A stretch of 64,000 nucleotides of DNA from positions 61,060,777 through 61,124,776 of the forward strand of contig CM057002.1 in assembly GCA_029891345.1 (NCBI GenBank), read 5' to 3'. This DNA comes from Dryococelus australis. Its lineage: Eukaryota; Arthropoda; Insecta; Phasmatodea; Phasmatidae. Shown here piece after piece: positions 10,866-21,553 of this stretch (position 1 is its first letter; each line of letters begins with the position of its first letter). The notes beneath the pieces were generated by a model. The model saw nothing but the letters and a program-made list of their open reading frames with translations, searched no databases and was not told the DNA's origin. A program made the translations under genes and the position numbers.

Positions 10866-11057
10866 GAGGTGGGTAAGGAGCAGCGCCGGAATGCAAGGGC
10901 GGGGGAAACGGGAGATCCCGGATAAAACCCGTCAACCAGCTGCATCGTCGGGCATAACTCCCACGTGCGAGAATCCGGGAGCGACCCCGCCGGGAATCTA
11001 ACCAGGTTCGCCAAGGTTGGAAGGCAAGCAGTCTAACCGCTTCAACACCGCGGCCCC
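10866..11057 (-). mobile_element. SINE-1
   Basis: On the minus strand: head with gttagactgcttgccttcca, B-box region, gtgggagttatgcccgacga, gggttttatccgggatctcc. The 3' part is lost. The A-box side ends at cgcggcccc. Its insertion next to the CCAAT-rich D repeat is inferred from sequence order. Confidence 0.85.
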
Positions 11058-11439
11058 CCCAGTGCCACGGGGTCGCACTTTGATTCGTCAATCGCGTGTT
11101 TCCGCGTCTACTCTCACCGTGTTCCCGCCATTACCGTCCATTTGCGGCGCTCTACGGCGAAGTGCTGTCGACCCCGGAGGAGAGAGATCAATCCAACCCC
11201 TCTCTGAGGTGAAATTGATCTGGCCCTACGACGGCGCAAAACCCACTTATGCAAACAAAGCAGTTCCGCGGGCCGAGAGCGCAGAGCGGCTCGAGTGTAC
11301 TCAAAACAAACTGCTTCTTGTATCAGGAACCATACTTCCCCACCATCTCCAGAGTGGTTCAACATAATAATTAGTAACTGAATACCCTTACAGGCTATTC
11401 GTGGTTAACACACACACTACACTCGGGGGAACTATAGTA
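11058..11439. other. No recognised gene; short MITE-C end
   Basis: GC-moderate DNA of unknown origin. 11391-11407 (acaggctattcgtggttaa) is a lone C-type terminus just before the next C copy. Confidence 0.4.
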
Positions 11440-12290
11440 TAGGCTGTTCACGGTAAACCGAGCACTTTTGAGAGCCCTGCGTAAGCTCTACTTGTATGCA
11501 AGTCGTGTAACCTTATGCGTTATGTAAAATTATCACTGCCATTGAGCCGCATCACTTTAATCATGTGTCGGTCTAGCAAAATTATGTTATTTGAAAATTT
11601 TATATTTTCCATTCCTGTGACCCCGCTTTAGCTAACAGGTTACTCATGCATTTATAAGGGGGTTGGAATAGTCTAGTAAAGCAAATGCTTTTAGTTCAAA
11701 ACACTACGTTTTATTGAAACCATCAGTGATAGAAATAAGCAATATTAAAGTCGTCACGTTACTGTTTTTAAGTCAGTGCAAGAGATTCAATATAACTCAG
11801 ATTAACTGGAAGTCGAGCCCAATATTAGAATATAAAGATTGCTCCAATAAAGCTCTTAGTTATCATCTCACTCGCCTTCGTCTCACAATACTTTAAGACA
11901 CCCTAACGGGAAGGATAATTACCCACTATTTATGAGTCGAGTTCGCTCAGGATCGTCTCGACGGCTGCACTCTGTCGATGTTGAACCCTGGTCCAATGGA
12001 CTAGATGACCTCACGACGGGGATGACGCGGGTGGCCCTCTGGCGTCGGCAGGAACAAATATGGCAGCGAGCTTCCAGCGCTCGCGCCATTTATACCTCAC
12101 CGCCCGGCCTTGTTTAGGAAACCTTATTCCCGGCTGTTGCCGCAACTAAAGTTGTCATTGTCGACTTCCTTCGCGCTCCTTGCGCGGCCTGGCAACATGT
12201 TTGCTAATTATTACGCTTGGACGCATTAAAAAAAGGATAGCGAAATAAATATTTTAATTTATCAGAGATATTAACTTAACAAAATATGTT
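11440..12290 (+). mobile_element. MITE-C long form split by about 600 bp
   Basis: 11440-11590 matches the left third of the complete copy at 5876 (TAGGCTGTTCACGG, gagccctgcgtaagctctac). 12206-12285 matches its middle (attacgcttggacgcattaa, gcgaaataaatattttaatt). The intervening 11591-12205 is unrelated and partly GC-rich, so it looks like an insertion. The right end is missing. Confidence 0.65.
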
Positions 12291-12810
12291 TATCATTGGA
12301 CCATACTTAATATGGCACGCCCTGGGTAACTCTCCGCCAATAAGTGAACTAATCACGTGCTGTTTAGTCAGAAAGGGAGTGAATACACATTTATGCTGCA
12401 GCCAGTGGAGAAACTACGTCGGTTCTAGTGCATACAGTGGTGTGAAGTTCAGCCTGATGCCAAATAATAACGCGAATTTTGCATGGCCCTACCAATAATC
12501 AAAGAAGAACTGCACACTCTAAAATTGAAACAGTTAAAACTGCCTCAAATCAGCGAATCTTACTGCAGATCTGTCGTATGACTGCTCCACTTGAATATGT
12601 AAAGTTACAATAATAATTTTTGTTGCTGGTATTCACTGATTAAACAGAGATTTTTACTGACTCCTAGTGATTTGCACTGGCCTGGCAGTCAAACCCCAGC
12701 GCATTGCATCGATTCGCGAGTAGATAACAGCTCGATAACTGAAAATGAAGTAAAATAATCATGCTGATTGAAATCACTGATTCAGACCTAGTGCGCAGGT
12801 TTACATGCAA
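12291..12810. other. No recognised feature
   Basis: Contains CCAAT motifs (tccgccaataagtg) but no family match and no credible frame. Confidence 0.4.
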
Positions 12811-13068
12811 GTGAGTGAGCGAAGCGATTTGGACGGTTCGTAACAGCGAGGTCTTGAGAGCCGATGAAGGTGATTGAGGTGAGCATGGAGCAGCAGCGGA
12901 ATGAAAGTGGCGGGCGAAACATGGAGATCCCCGAGAAAACCCGCCGCCCAGCGGCATCGTCCGGCACGATTCCCAAGCGCGAAAATACGGGAGTGACCCG
13001 GCCGGGTATCGAACCCGGTTTACATTGGTGGGAGGCGAGCAGGCTAACCGCCCAGCCACGGCGGCCCC
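12811..13068 (-). mobile_element. SINE-1, full length
   Basis: Runs from the tail (agtgagcgaagcgatttgga, gtcttgagagccgatgaagg) through gagatccccgagaaaacccg to the head (gtatcgaacccggtttacat, gaggcgagcaggctaaccgc, ggcggcccc). Both flanks begin gtttaca (12799-12805; 13069-13075), a likely remnant of the target duplication. Confidence 0.92.
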
Positions 13069-13395
13069 GTTTACAATCTAGTCTACGTGGAACTTTGCTC
13101 GCGAAACTCAGATGCCTCTAGATATATACACAGTGTTCTTGTCGAGAGATCGGAACACATTGCTGAAGTACAACTTGCGCTCAACACTGGCGCGGTAGCT
13201 CACCACGAGATTCGCGTACTCGTAAAGCCGGGGGGCACTTGCCTGGCTCTGCTCAGCCAATCAATACACACTCTGCCCTAAATGTCAAGCGGAACTACCA
13301 TAAAAGCCCCTAGGGGACTTGAGCTCTCGTCGAGCTCAAATGCCACAGCTATAAATGCACACTGAACTGTGGACCTGCAAAATTGGCCTCATTAC
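13069..13395. other. No recognised feature
   Basis: Contains agccaatcaatacac and a ctcgcgaaactcagatgcct block resembling 62375-62400, suggesting an unresolved old repeat. No gene. Confidence 0.4.
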
Positions 13396-13633
13396 TAGAG
13401 ACCTGAAGAATTCGTGGATTGATTTTGAGACAACCTAGAATTCAAAACACGTGTGCTTATACAACTTAAGCAATTGGTCTACACGGTGTTTGACAACACC
13501 TTGATAACGTTGGCCCAATCGTCGCCTTCCACTGTGCCAACAACCAATGTGCAGTTTATATCGGCTAATTTGTACATAAGACTGTAGAGCCTAGCCTACA
13601 GGTCATTGAACTCGAGAATTATTCAGGTCTCTA
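13396..13633 (-). mobile_element. MITE-B (hAT-like)
   Basis: TAGAGACCTGAAGAATTCG at the left is mirrored by CGAGAATTATTCAGGTCTCTA at the right, a TIR of about 20 bp. The interior matches 2911-3152 (tacaacttaagcaattggtc, aacaaccaatgtgcag). Confidence 0.9.
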
Positions 13634-14095
13634 TAAACTGCTCGGATCTCAAATAAACGTGCGTTTTAGATTGGACTGTAATTTGTCTTATACTATTTGC
13701 AAGAAGCTTAGGCAAACGATAACACGAATCTAAATTATTGTAAATCTCGTGCAATCCAAACACAGTGAAAAAAATGGCTTGTCACTGCTACAGAAGAAAA
13801 TTAAAAAACTGGTATCGACTCGAGCAATCACAATACCGAGTAGTCTCCCCTGCTAGCACATATTAAAACGAGAACTTTACAAGTCTATGCATTTAAATTA
13901 GACCTATATGTAGTGTTCTGAACTATTTTCAAAAATATACACACGTGTATTTATCAAAGAAAAAAGTTATCATAAGCTATTTTAAATTCTTGCTAAGGCA
14001 CTATCTGAAGGAATTACGGCGGTATTTCAAATTAAAAATATCACAGAAAGTTATTTTTTGAAAAATTTGAAAGTGATGTTTGAAAAAGAAGTATG
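13634..14095. other. No recognised feature
   Basis: AT-rich DNA without repeats shared in the window. Confidence 0.5.
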
Positions 14096-14119
14096 CACAC
14101 AACATTTCGCAACATTCAA

Positions 14120-14260
14120 GACCCGTTCCCAGAGCTTCACGCAGCCACTCAAAGACCCGTTCCCAGAGCTTCACGCAGCCACTCAAAGAATGTGTACGCC
14201 CGCATCAAAGGTACCCCCATGCCATCTCGAGTCTGTGTACTTATCTACTCTATCACATAG
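14120..14260 (+). repeat. Repeat D fragment with a 34-bp tandem duplication
   Basis: 14120-14153 and 14154-14187 are identical (acccgttcccagagcttcac core). They continue into tgtacgcccgcatcaaaggt and the D downstream block ctgtgtacttatctactct. The CCAAT boxes are decayed to CCACTCAAA. Confidence 0.75.
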
Positions 14261-14268
14261 CTCTGGTA

Positions 14269-14664
14269 AAGGCTGCTCACGGAAATGAACCTTAGAAAAA
14301 AAAGTCACTGCCTCTGCATGCATATATTTGAATGGGTGTACTGAGTGACATTCGCCCAGTAAAGTTGGTAACGATGGCTGGAAAGTAGTTTCATATCTTA
14401 ACGTCGAATAAAAAATGTTCAGTTAACCAACAATCTGTGATAACTTAAAATAATATTTTCACTTTCTGTTTTTTTTTTTTTTTTTTTTTTTAATTCATCT
14501 AAGTGTAAAAATGAAGAAAAATTGTAAAGCATTTAATTTCTTAATAATTTCATAGTTTGACATAGTATGTCAATGATGACATAAAGCGGAGGAATACACA
14601 ACGTGCATACATGTAGATCTTAAGTAGGGCTTTCAAAAATTCTCATTTTACAGTTAACAGCCTA
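14269..14664 (-). mobile_element. MITE-C long form
   Basis: AAGGCTGCTCACGG start, ccagtaaagttggtaacgat, cttaacgtcgaataaaa, an internal poly-T near 14470, gatcttaagtagggctttca, then CAGTTAACAGCCTA and TA. Reverse orientation relative to 5876. Confidence 0.85.
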
Positions 14665-14758
14665 TACTGACGGTAGAGCAGAAACTAACTTCTCGGCCGA
14701 ACCACGGGTAAATCTGAGCCCTAGACTCTCGATGAAGTTGTGGGAGGACCTTAAAGGC

Positions 14759-15510
14759 GTACACTGAGAAAAAAGTTTTGTTGTATCAAACAAAGCTTGT
14801 TAGCACAACCAAATTATTTGTTTATATAGTGGCAATTAAACTTTCTTTTTTTTAATGGAACCAAAAGATTTTGTTGTTCTTATTTGGTTATCCCAAACTA
14901 AGATTTGGTTGTTGCAGCTGAAGGTTTGTTTGGCTGTACGTTCATTAAACAATTGTGGTCAATGTAATAAAATTAGAAGCCCGACCCGCGAGATTCGAAC
15001 TTAGGTCGTCTGCATTTCAGTGTAACGCTTTAGCAGCCTCAGTTGTTGTTACCTGTTGAGGAGATTGGTATGTTTTTAAATATATACATTTCGAATACAG
15101 GACCACGGCGTAAAGAAATATTTAAATTTTTACAACTTTGCTGTCTAGTTTCCTGTTAGACTTGTAGGTATTATTAGGAATTTTATACCGTTATTGAGCA
15201 TCAACAATTGTCCTAACAAAAACTTTACTATCCCAATGGTCGCAACAAAAAAAAAAAAGAGAGAGAAAAACTCTCGAACTGTATTTACGAAGGAAGGCAA
15301 TCAAACGAGTGGCCATACAAATATATACAGTTGCTTCAACTAAATGTTTTGTCGACAGTCTAATGTTTTTTGAGCCAACACTGAGGTTTCGTTTATTCAA
15401 GGGTGTATATTGCTAGCTGAACCAATTTAATTTTATTGCTTTACAAGTTCTCTTCACACAACGAAATATTTCAATGGGACAGCTAAATAAACAAATTTCC
15501 CTACACAAAC
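14759..15510. mobile_element. Element J, with an antisense tRNA-like block
   Basis: TACACTGAGAAAAAAG start, repeated ttgttgt/ttggttg motifs, then cgcgagattcgaacttaggt...cgctttagcagcctcag, which in reverse reads as a tRNA A-box/B-box pair. Collinear with 49538-50715. Class unknown; it may be a composite of a MITE and a tRNA-derived piece. Confidence 0.6.
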
Positions 15511-15828
15511 CAGTATTCCGTCGGCCGAGACAAACCTTTATATCGGTGCATTAAAAGCGTACGACTGCTCTGGTCAACTGACGCTACCTGATGATGCCTG
15601 CGCTTATTGAGTGTATTTCAGCCCTTCGCTGTCAAGCCCTTCACGCAGAAATTCTCAGGAATACACTAGGAATTCAGGGAAACTGGCCCAAATGCGTCCC
15701 CCCCCCCCCACCAGGCTGATGTGTTCGTCCATCACTCTGGTTAAACAAGCACCACTCAATAAATGGTGCAAATAATCTCACGCCCCCTTTCTAGCTTTTC
15801 ACTTCCCACTCACAAAAAAACGTGGTTA

Positions 15829-16064
15829 TAGGCTGTTCACGACAAAGTGAGCATTTTTGAGGCCCTAGTTACTTTTTATTTCTGTCATTTTTATATTTTA
15901 ACCTCCTTTTTAGATAAATATTGCGATGCTAGTAATAAACTGAGTGTGTATAATTCCGCCGCACTCTGAAGTTAATGTCTACGCCTACGGTAAAATATAT
16001 TTATTGACTATCATTCCGAATAAGAGGGCTTTCAAAAGTGCTCAATTCACCGTGGATTGCCTGT
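15829..16064 (+). mobile_element. MITE-C short form
   Basis: TAGGCTGTTCACGACAAAGT at the left, cgcactctgaagttaatgtc inside, gggctttcaaaagtgctcaa and a diverged CGTGGATTGCCTG right terminus flanked by TA. Confidence 0.85.
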
Positions 16065-18013
16065 AGTAAACTACTTTTCCCGTTGCGTTGATATTAATGC
16101 ATGGCATGTTGATGGTCTCTTCTGTCGGGAGGATTTTACGGTGTGTGACGGTATTCCCAATACCTTCCTCCTTACAGGTTAACTGTAGCTACACTCAGGG
16201 AGATAACCATGGCCCCAGTTGCAGCTATGGCTACCCAATCCCTCTCAGCCGCGATGCATGCCTCCTTGTATGAATTCCTCTCCTTGTAGGCGTATGGTAC
16301 TCAGCCCTCAGACGCACTTAGCTCCCGATCCTACCTTGTACGTACATGTAACACTTAGGTTAGGAAAGAATGCCCTTCACGCAAATTATACTCCAACGGA
16401 GGTCAGGTTCTTTTTGTGGAGTTGTCCCTGAATTATGATCTGAACGGGCGATTCAGGCTATTAGGTCAAGAGCCCGGTTACCGAGAAGGTGTGAGAGCAG
16501 TAAAGATGTTATCGTCGTCTAACAGCCGTAGGGTTCGTGACTCACCCCGACCGGCTGCGCATCTTCGTCCATCTGTCGCTTGCGAGTGTCTTTCTCGCGT
16601 GCCGCGAGCGATCCACGACTCCAGGTGGGACTGACTGGTCGACGCAGCATCAGTTCTGGTTCCAGGTCACGGCTAGTGGTCGGTCAGATTACGTATTCGA
16701 GTAGCCAAGGATGGGAAATTAGTGCGTGTCACGAACATTTGTCCTGCCGTGTGTATCCCCCCCCCCCCCCCCAGGCGCTCACACACGTCTTGGTGTGGAC
16801 CGCCATTTTACATCACTGGGACGCTACTCCCTCAGCGCGGGGGTAGATCGGTCCCTTGTGAGGGACCTTGGCCACCCAGTTAGTTGTCAGTTAGCTTGCG
16901 GAGGCGAGGAGAAGCTAGCCCCCTCCCCCCCCCCCGCACCCATCAAACTTACTTTATGCTGCAAAGCTAGCATTCTTTTACAGGATTCCCAGGGTAGAGC
17001 CTGGGAGCTGTTTCCATAGCTGAGTTTTACTCTCTTTTTCCCTGCCTGTACGGGATTAAAGAGAGTGGTGAAGTTAATTGAATTTATCAGCGCGGAATTT
17101 TAAAGTTCAGGACTTGTGAAGTACTGTCACGAGCTCCCTGTGAGAGAGCTAGCGACAGTTTGGTATAAAAAGCGGAGGTTAATAGCCAAATGAAGTAAAT
17201 TATCGATATAAGTAGCTTTCCCATGACTGGAGTGGCAAGGGTTTATATAATTAAATTAATTATATGTATATTGAAGTGGTGAATTTAAGTTGCGCGAAAA
17301 TTTACATCAGTGTAGTTGTTTCAGTAATTACTTCATATCTTATGAGTTATTGTTAAAAACCATTAAATAATCTGATTGGTGTGTAAATGCATGTCTGAAT
17401 GTACCGTGACGAGCGACTAAAAGTCAAGTAAAACATGTTAACTCGGGGAAGTCCGAGAACGATATGGCTGGCGCGATGCTAGCGCCAGCTAGTTTTGTTA
17501 ATCGTGGTCGATTTTTGTCCCGGACCGATCGGAAAATTCCGGCCAGTTTCGGGGCCTTATTTCTACGAAATCGGGCTGTATAATTGCGCTGGAGGCGTGA
17601 ATTTATATTTTTAAAGTTGTTTTGAACTATATTCCGTATTGATAATTATTTAGACTTGTAAAATTCGAAAGCAGAGTCATGAAAACACGTCGCGTGAGTG
17701 AAGTTAAACAGTAATATAGGTCAGAGGGCTCTGATTGGCCGAGAGAACTTGGTGGGGCGGGGCTTATGAAGTTGCTCGAGAGATGGCAGCATGGTCGTTA
17801 ATTTACCGTCAACAGCTTTTATTTGACACGGAAAAATTTAAATAAATTAAAAGCGGTTGAAATTTAAGTTATTAAATCGTCTTAAATAAATAATTGGTGC
17901 TGCAAATCTTGGTGTGAAAGGAGGTCGCAGTCTTGTGAAAAGTCATACGAATTGCGTATCCAAGATGTATTTTCATAGAGAAATTGTAACAATGAGGAGG
18001 AAGTGAAGTAGCA
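16065..18013. other. Unassigned, relatively GC-rich region
   Basis: No frame above 97 codons and no match to other repeats here. It holds two poly-C tracts (near 16758 and 16921), a TATA-like tttggtataaaaagcgg at 17159-17175, and a CCAAT plus GC-box pair (ctgattggccg; ggtggggcggggct) at 17733-17765. The last resembles a promoter core, but no transcript start or downstream gene can be shown. Confidence 0.35.
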
Positions 18014-18335
18014 GTGCACACGTAGCTGCGGCGCCGCTGGGGTACCGCGCCTCCACTGAGCGTGGAAGAAACGCGGCTCCGGCGCCGCAAATGCGGTCCA
18101 CGAGGGCTTGATTCACATGGATGAGTGCACACGTAGCTGCGGCGCCGCTGCGGTACCGCGCCTCCACTGAGCGTGGAAGAAACGCGGCTCCGGCGCCGCA
18201 AATGCGGTCCACGAGGGCTTGATTCACATGTATGAGTGCACACGTAGCTCCGGCGCCGCAAATGCGGTCCACGAGGGCTTGATTCACATGTATGAGCGCA
18301 CAAGTAGCTCCGGCGCCGCCGCGGTCTATGTCAGC
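18014..18335. repeat. GC-rich minisatellite, 111-bp units
   Basis: Units start at 18014 (111 bp), 18125 (111 bp) and 18236 (60-bp internally deleted form), with a partial unit from 18296. Each contains the near-palindrome ccggcgccg and ccacgagggcttgattcaca. All unit lengths are multiples of three, so two overlapping antisense frames stay open (143 and 104 codons). Their Cys/Arg/Ser-rich repeats match nothing known, so I treat them as non-coding. Confidence 0.9.
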
Positions 18336-18557
18336 ACGTGTGCACCGGGCCTTTTAGGGCAGCCTCGAGCCTCCATGCCGAAAGTCTTCGCTCGCCCGCC
18401 AAGCTTCGCAGTCGTGTCGGTACCAACGTCCAGGACGACTTAACGTCACACGGGTCGCCAACAAGGTGCTCCCTCGTCGATCTATCCCCGTGTTCGAACG
18501 TACAATTTTCTCCGCTGATATCAATGCTGTGTTCCAGCACTGTCACATCTCAGTAGC

Positions 18558-18982
18558 AAGGCTGTTCACGATCAATTGAGCACTTTTGGAATCAACTTTA
18601 GAAAGAAAGTCACTGCTCCTATCTGCATATATTTTACTGTAGCACTGAGTGGCATGCACCCAGTAAAGTTGGTAACGATGGATGGAAAGTAGTTCCATAA
18701 CTTAAAGTCGAATAAAAGTGTAAGGTAACCATTTGTGATCACGTTATTTATTTATTTCGCTTTCTACTTATATTTTTTTATTTATCGAATTGTAGAAATT
18801 AACAGATTTGTAGAATACTTACTTTTCTAATAATTTCACAGTCTCACTTGACCGACGAATGAATAAAGTGATGAGGTCCACGAGAATGTTAACTTTACAT
18901 AAGGCGGAGGAATACACAACGTGCAAACAAGTAGATCTTAAGTAGGGATTTCAAAAGTGCTCATTTTACCGTGATCGACCTA
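18558..18982 (-). mobile_element. MITE-C long form
   Basis: AAGGCTGTTCACGATC start, cccagtaaagttggtaacga, cttaaagtcgaataaaagtg, acataaggcggaggaataca, gatcttaagtagggatttca, and an end CCGTGATCGACCTA then TA. Confidence 0.85.
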
Positions 18983-19169
18983 TATCATTTAGGCCTACAT
19001 ATTGTCTGAATGGGTCAAGACAGTCGCCTGTCTGGAACTGCGTTGTCGCGTCTTTGAAATCCAAGTTTTTGTACGGATCTCTACCGGTATTCGCCCGAAG
19101 AGGTTTATCAAAAGATGAAAACACATTTCATAACATCTATGAATGCAACTTTCAAATCATCCTTAAGAG

Positions 19170-19630
19170 ATAGTTTACTAGGATTCAACGTACTATACAC
19201 ATGCTCGGCAGTTTCCTTTCCTTATTGGCTGTCATGCATGTAGGAAGCTACTGTCCCATTTCATTGGGTGAGTGAGTGAAGAGATTTGGGCGGCTCTCTA
19301 CAAAGTGGCCTTGAGAGCTGATGAAGGCAAGAGAGGTGATTATGGAGCAGCACCGGAATGAAAGGACGGAGGAAACGGAAGACCCTCCGAGAAAACCCGA
19401 AGACCAGCGGCATCGTTCGGCAAAATTCCCACGTGCAAAAATCCGGGAGCGACCCCTCCCCTACCCTCCCTTCTCGTGGAATCGAACCCGCTTCGCCTTG
19501 ACGGGAGGCGAGTAAAATTAGACCTATCTATCAAAGTCTTCATAATCCAAACGTAAAATGATAAACTAACTAGCGTGTTATCTATGACATGTTGGTTCAA
19601 AAATGTTCGTGACTTTCCAGTGTCTCTAGA
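19170..19630 (+). mobile_element. Repeat E interrupted by SINE-1
   Basis: 19170-19266 (aggattcaacgtactatac, ccttattggctgtcatgcat) and 19515-19630 (aaactaactagcgtgttatc, acatgttggttcaaaaatgt) match the two ends of E at 57345-57625. The E interior is replaced by a SINE. Confidence 0.7.
19267..19514 (-). mobile_element. SINE-1 nested in repeat E
   Basis: Tail gagtgagtgaagagatttgg, gccttgagagctgatgaagg, center ccgagaaaacccgaagacca, head ggaatcgaacccgcttcgcc, truncated at the A box (gggaggcgagtaaaattaga). Confidence 0.85.
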
Positions 19631-19970
19631 TATCACTGATAAAAAAATCTGTTATGCCTCTCTTTCTCTGGGTAGTATGGGCCAGCTAAATGTCACAACC
19701 AAAACATGGGCGGCGATCCAAAATGTCACTCCCAGGGTAAAAATTGCATTTCTATAGTGCTTAAACAATCTCAGTAAATGTTTCGCTTAGCCTTGATGGT
19801 GTCCCAAAACAGCAAGGTAAATAAACTGTCTGGGCCTATTGTCTGAGAGACATTTATACAGGCGTGATTTTCGTGAGTAACGAAAGGTAAACTATTCATT
19901 TGAGGTCAAATATAAAAAAAATATGGAAGGTTTAATTTAATTGGTCGACCTAGAAAAATGTGCTCTTTCT

Positions 19971-19971
19971 C

Positions 19972-20057
<86 letters not shown>

Positions 20058-20063
20058 ACACAC
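19971..20063. repeat. (TC)n(AC)n microsatellite
   Basis: About 48 bp of TC followed by about 42 bp of AC with small interruptions, directly against the tail side of the next SINE. This suggests growth from the SINE 3' end. Confidence 0.95.
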
Positions 20064-20321
20064 GCGAGTGAGTTAGAGATTTGGATGGAATTTAACCACC
20101 GTGGTATTCAGCGCCGATTAGGATAAAATGAGGTGGAGATGGCGCAGGGACGGAATGCAGCGGCGGAGGAAACGGAAGAACCCCGAGAAAACCCATCGTA
20201 CAGCGATAACGTCCGCCACGTTTCCCAGATGAGGAAATTTCGGTTTGACTCCGCCGGGAATCGAACCCGATGCGCGGATTTGAAAGGCATGTGGTCAAAC
20301 GAGTGCACCACCGTAAGTCCC
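20064..20321 (-). mobile_element. Diverged SINE-1 subfamily
   Basis: It keeps the order tail (gagtgagttagagatttgga), gagatggcgcagggacggaa, ccccgagaaaacccatcg, ggaatcgaacccgatgcgcg, ggcatgtggtcaaacgagtg. The head and middle differ from the other copies. Confidence 0.8.
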
Positions 20322-21306
20322 TTCTTTCTCTTCACGACGTATAGGCCTACATGTAAGTCAGTGTAATTTTTTGTATGACTAAGGCTTTGTTTTTATATGG
20401 GAGGTGATCATTTATACATAGCCCTGTGCCTGGTGTATATGAACTTCATTGCACAGAGATTGAGTTTCGCGTTTTCCCACGAAGTTACAGTATGATCGAA
20501 TTTTTTTTTAACACGCCTTTGAAAAATTACACCAGGTTTAACATGTATACCTGCGTTTTAAGTAAACCATATAAACAGACATTTAACAGTGTTATTGGCA
20601 TTAAAGTATTATATTTCTGATTAAATCTAATCTTCACTTATATATCTTCTATAAATTATAAAACTGAATTCATAAGTAAAACGAATTAAAAACGGTGAGA
20701 CCAGTGCAGCGTTGGCAACGGCCGGTAAGCAATAGTTTGCATGTAAAATGTTATTAAAATGAGTTTTGGCGCCCTATTTGCAAAGTAAATATCACTTATT
20801 GAATTATTTACTTTTTCGTGTAGCACTGGCATAAACATATTCCATTGGTATTAAAAATAGTTATCTTTCTGTGATCTAACTATCGCAAAATACGGGTGCA
20901 TAAGTTATTGTCTCTTCCCATTCTTTTTCACAAAGAAAAAACTGTCGACGGAAAATGCCGATTATTTTTCTTTTGAACTTTGTTGATCTCCGCATTGGTC
21001 AAGTTTCGCAGCGCACGTAGCAGGCGAATTACAAGTAGCACATGTTTTGTATTTCATCAGAATTTGCACTCGTATCATAAATAATGGTGTCTGCATTTGT
21101 GAGCATTAATTAAAACTTCATTGAACGGGTCGTGAACTTATTTGTGCTCGGATGTGATGGTTGGACGGTTAAAACTCTTGAACGTTGGCAAAATTGGTGA
21201 CATGACAAATAACTTGATAGAGCGTTTATTTATTCTTCCGGCGAAAAAAAAAAAAAAACTTTATAAAATTAGGTTTCTATGCTTTGTTCACATGCTTTTA
21301 ACCAAC
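20322..21306. other. No recognised feature
   Basis: AT-rich, no shared repeat, no credible frame. Confidence 0.5.
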
Positions 21307-21553
21307 CTACACTCTAATAAATTATTTTAAAATTCGCTATATCAGTGTATACGTATAGTGACATCCGTGATAACTTTCCTACAGTTGCTCAGGGAAGAGT
21401 CAAATACGTAGGGAAGTTATCAACGTTGTATAGTAGCAATGTTAAACATTCCCATGTTTTCAGCCTGACACGTAGTACTAATTCCATACACTGCATAGGT
21501 TAAAAACTTCCATCACAGTTTAGGAAGTTTACCAGAACTACTTGACAGTGTAG
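21307..21553 (+). mobile_element. MITE-O
   Basis: CTACACTCTAATAAATTATT at the left and GACAGTGTAG at the right give about 10-bp inverted ends. The interior matches 9240-9516. Confidence 0.7.

Noticed and set aside
16065-18013. Possible solo LTR (TATA-like site, TGTAACA-like start at 16347)
   Set aside because: No paired TG...CA termini, target duplication, primer-binding site or coding remnant could be identified.
17872-18303. 143-codon and overlapping 104-codon minus-strand frames
   Set aside because: Open only because minisatellite units are multiples of three; reported as a repeat instead.
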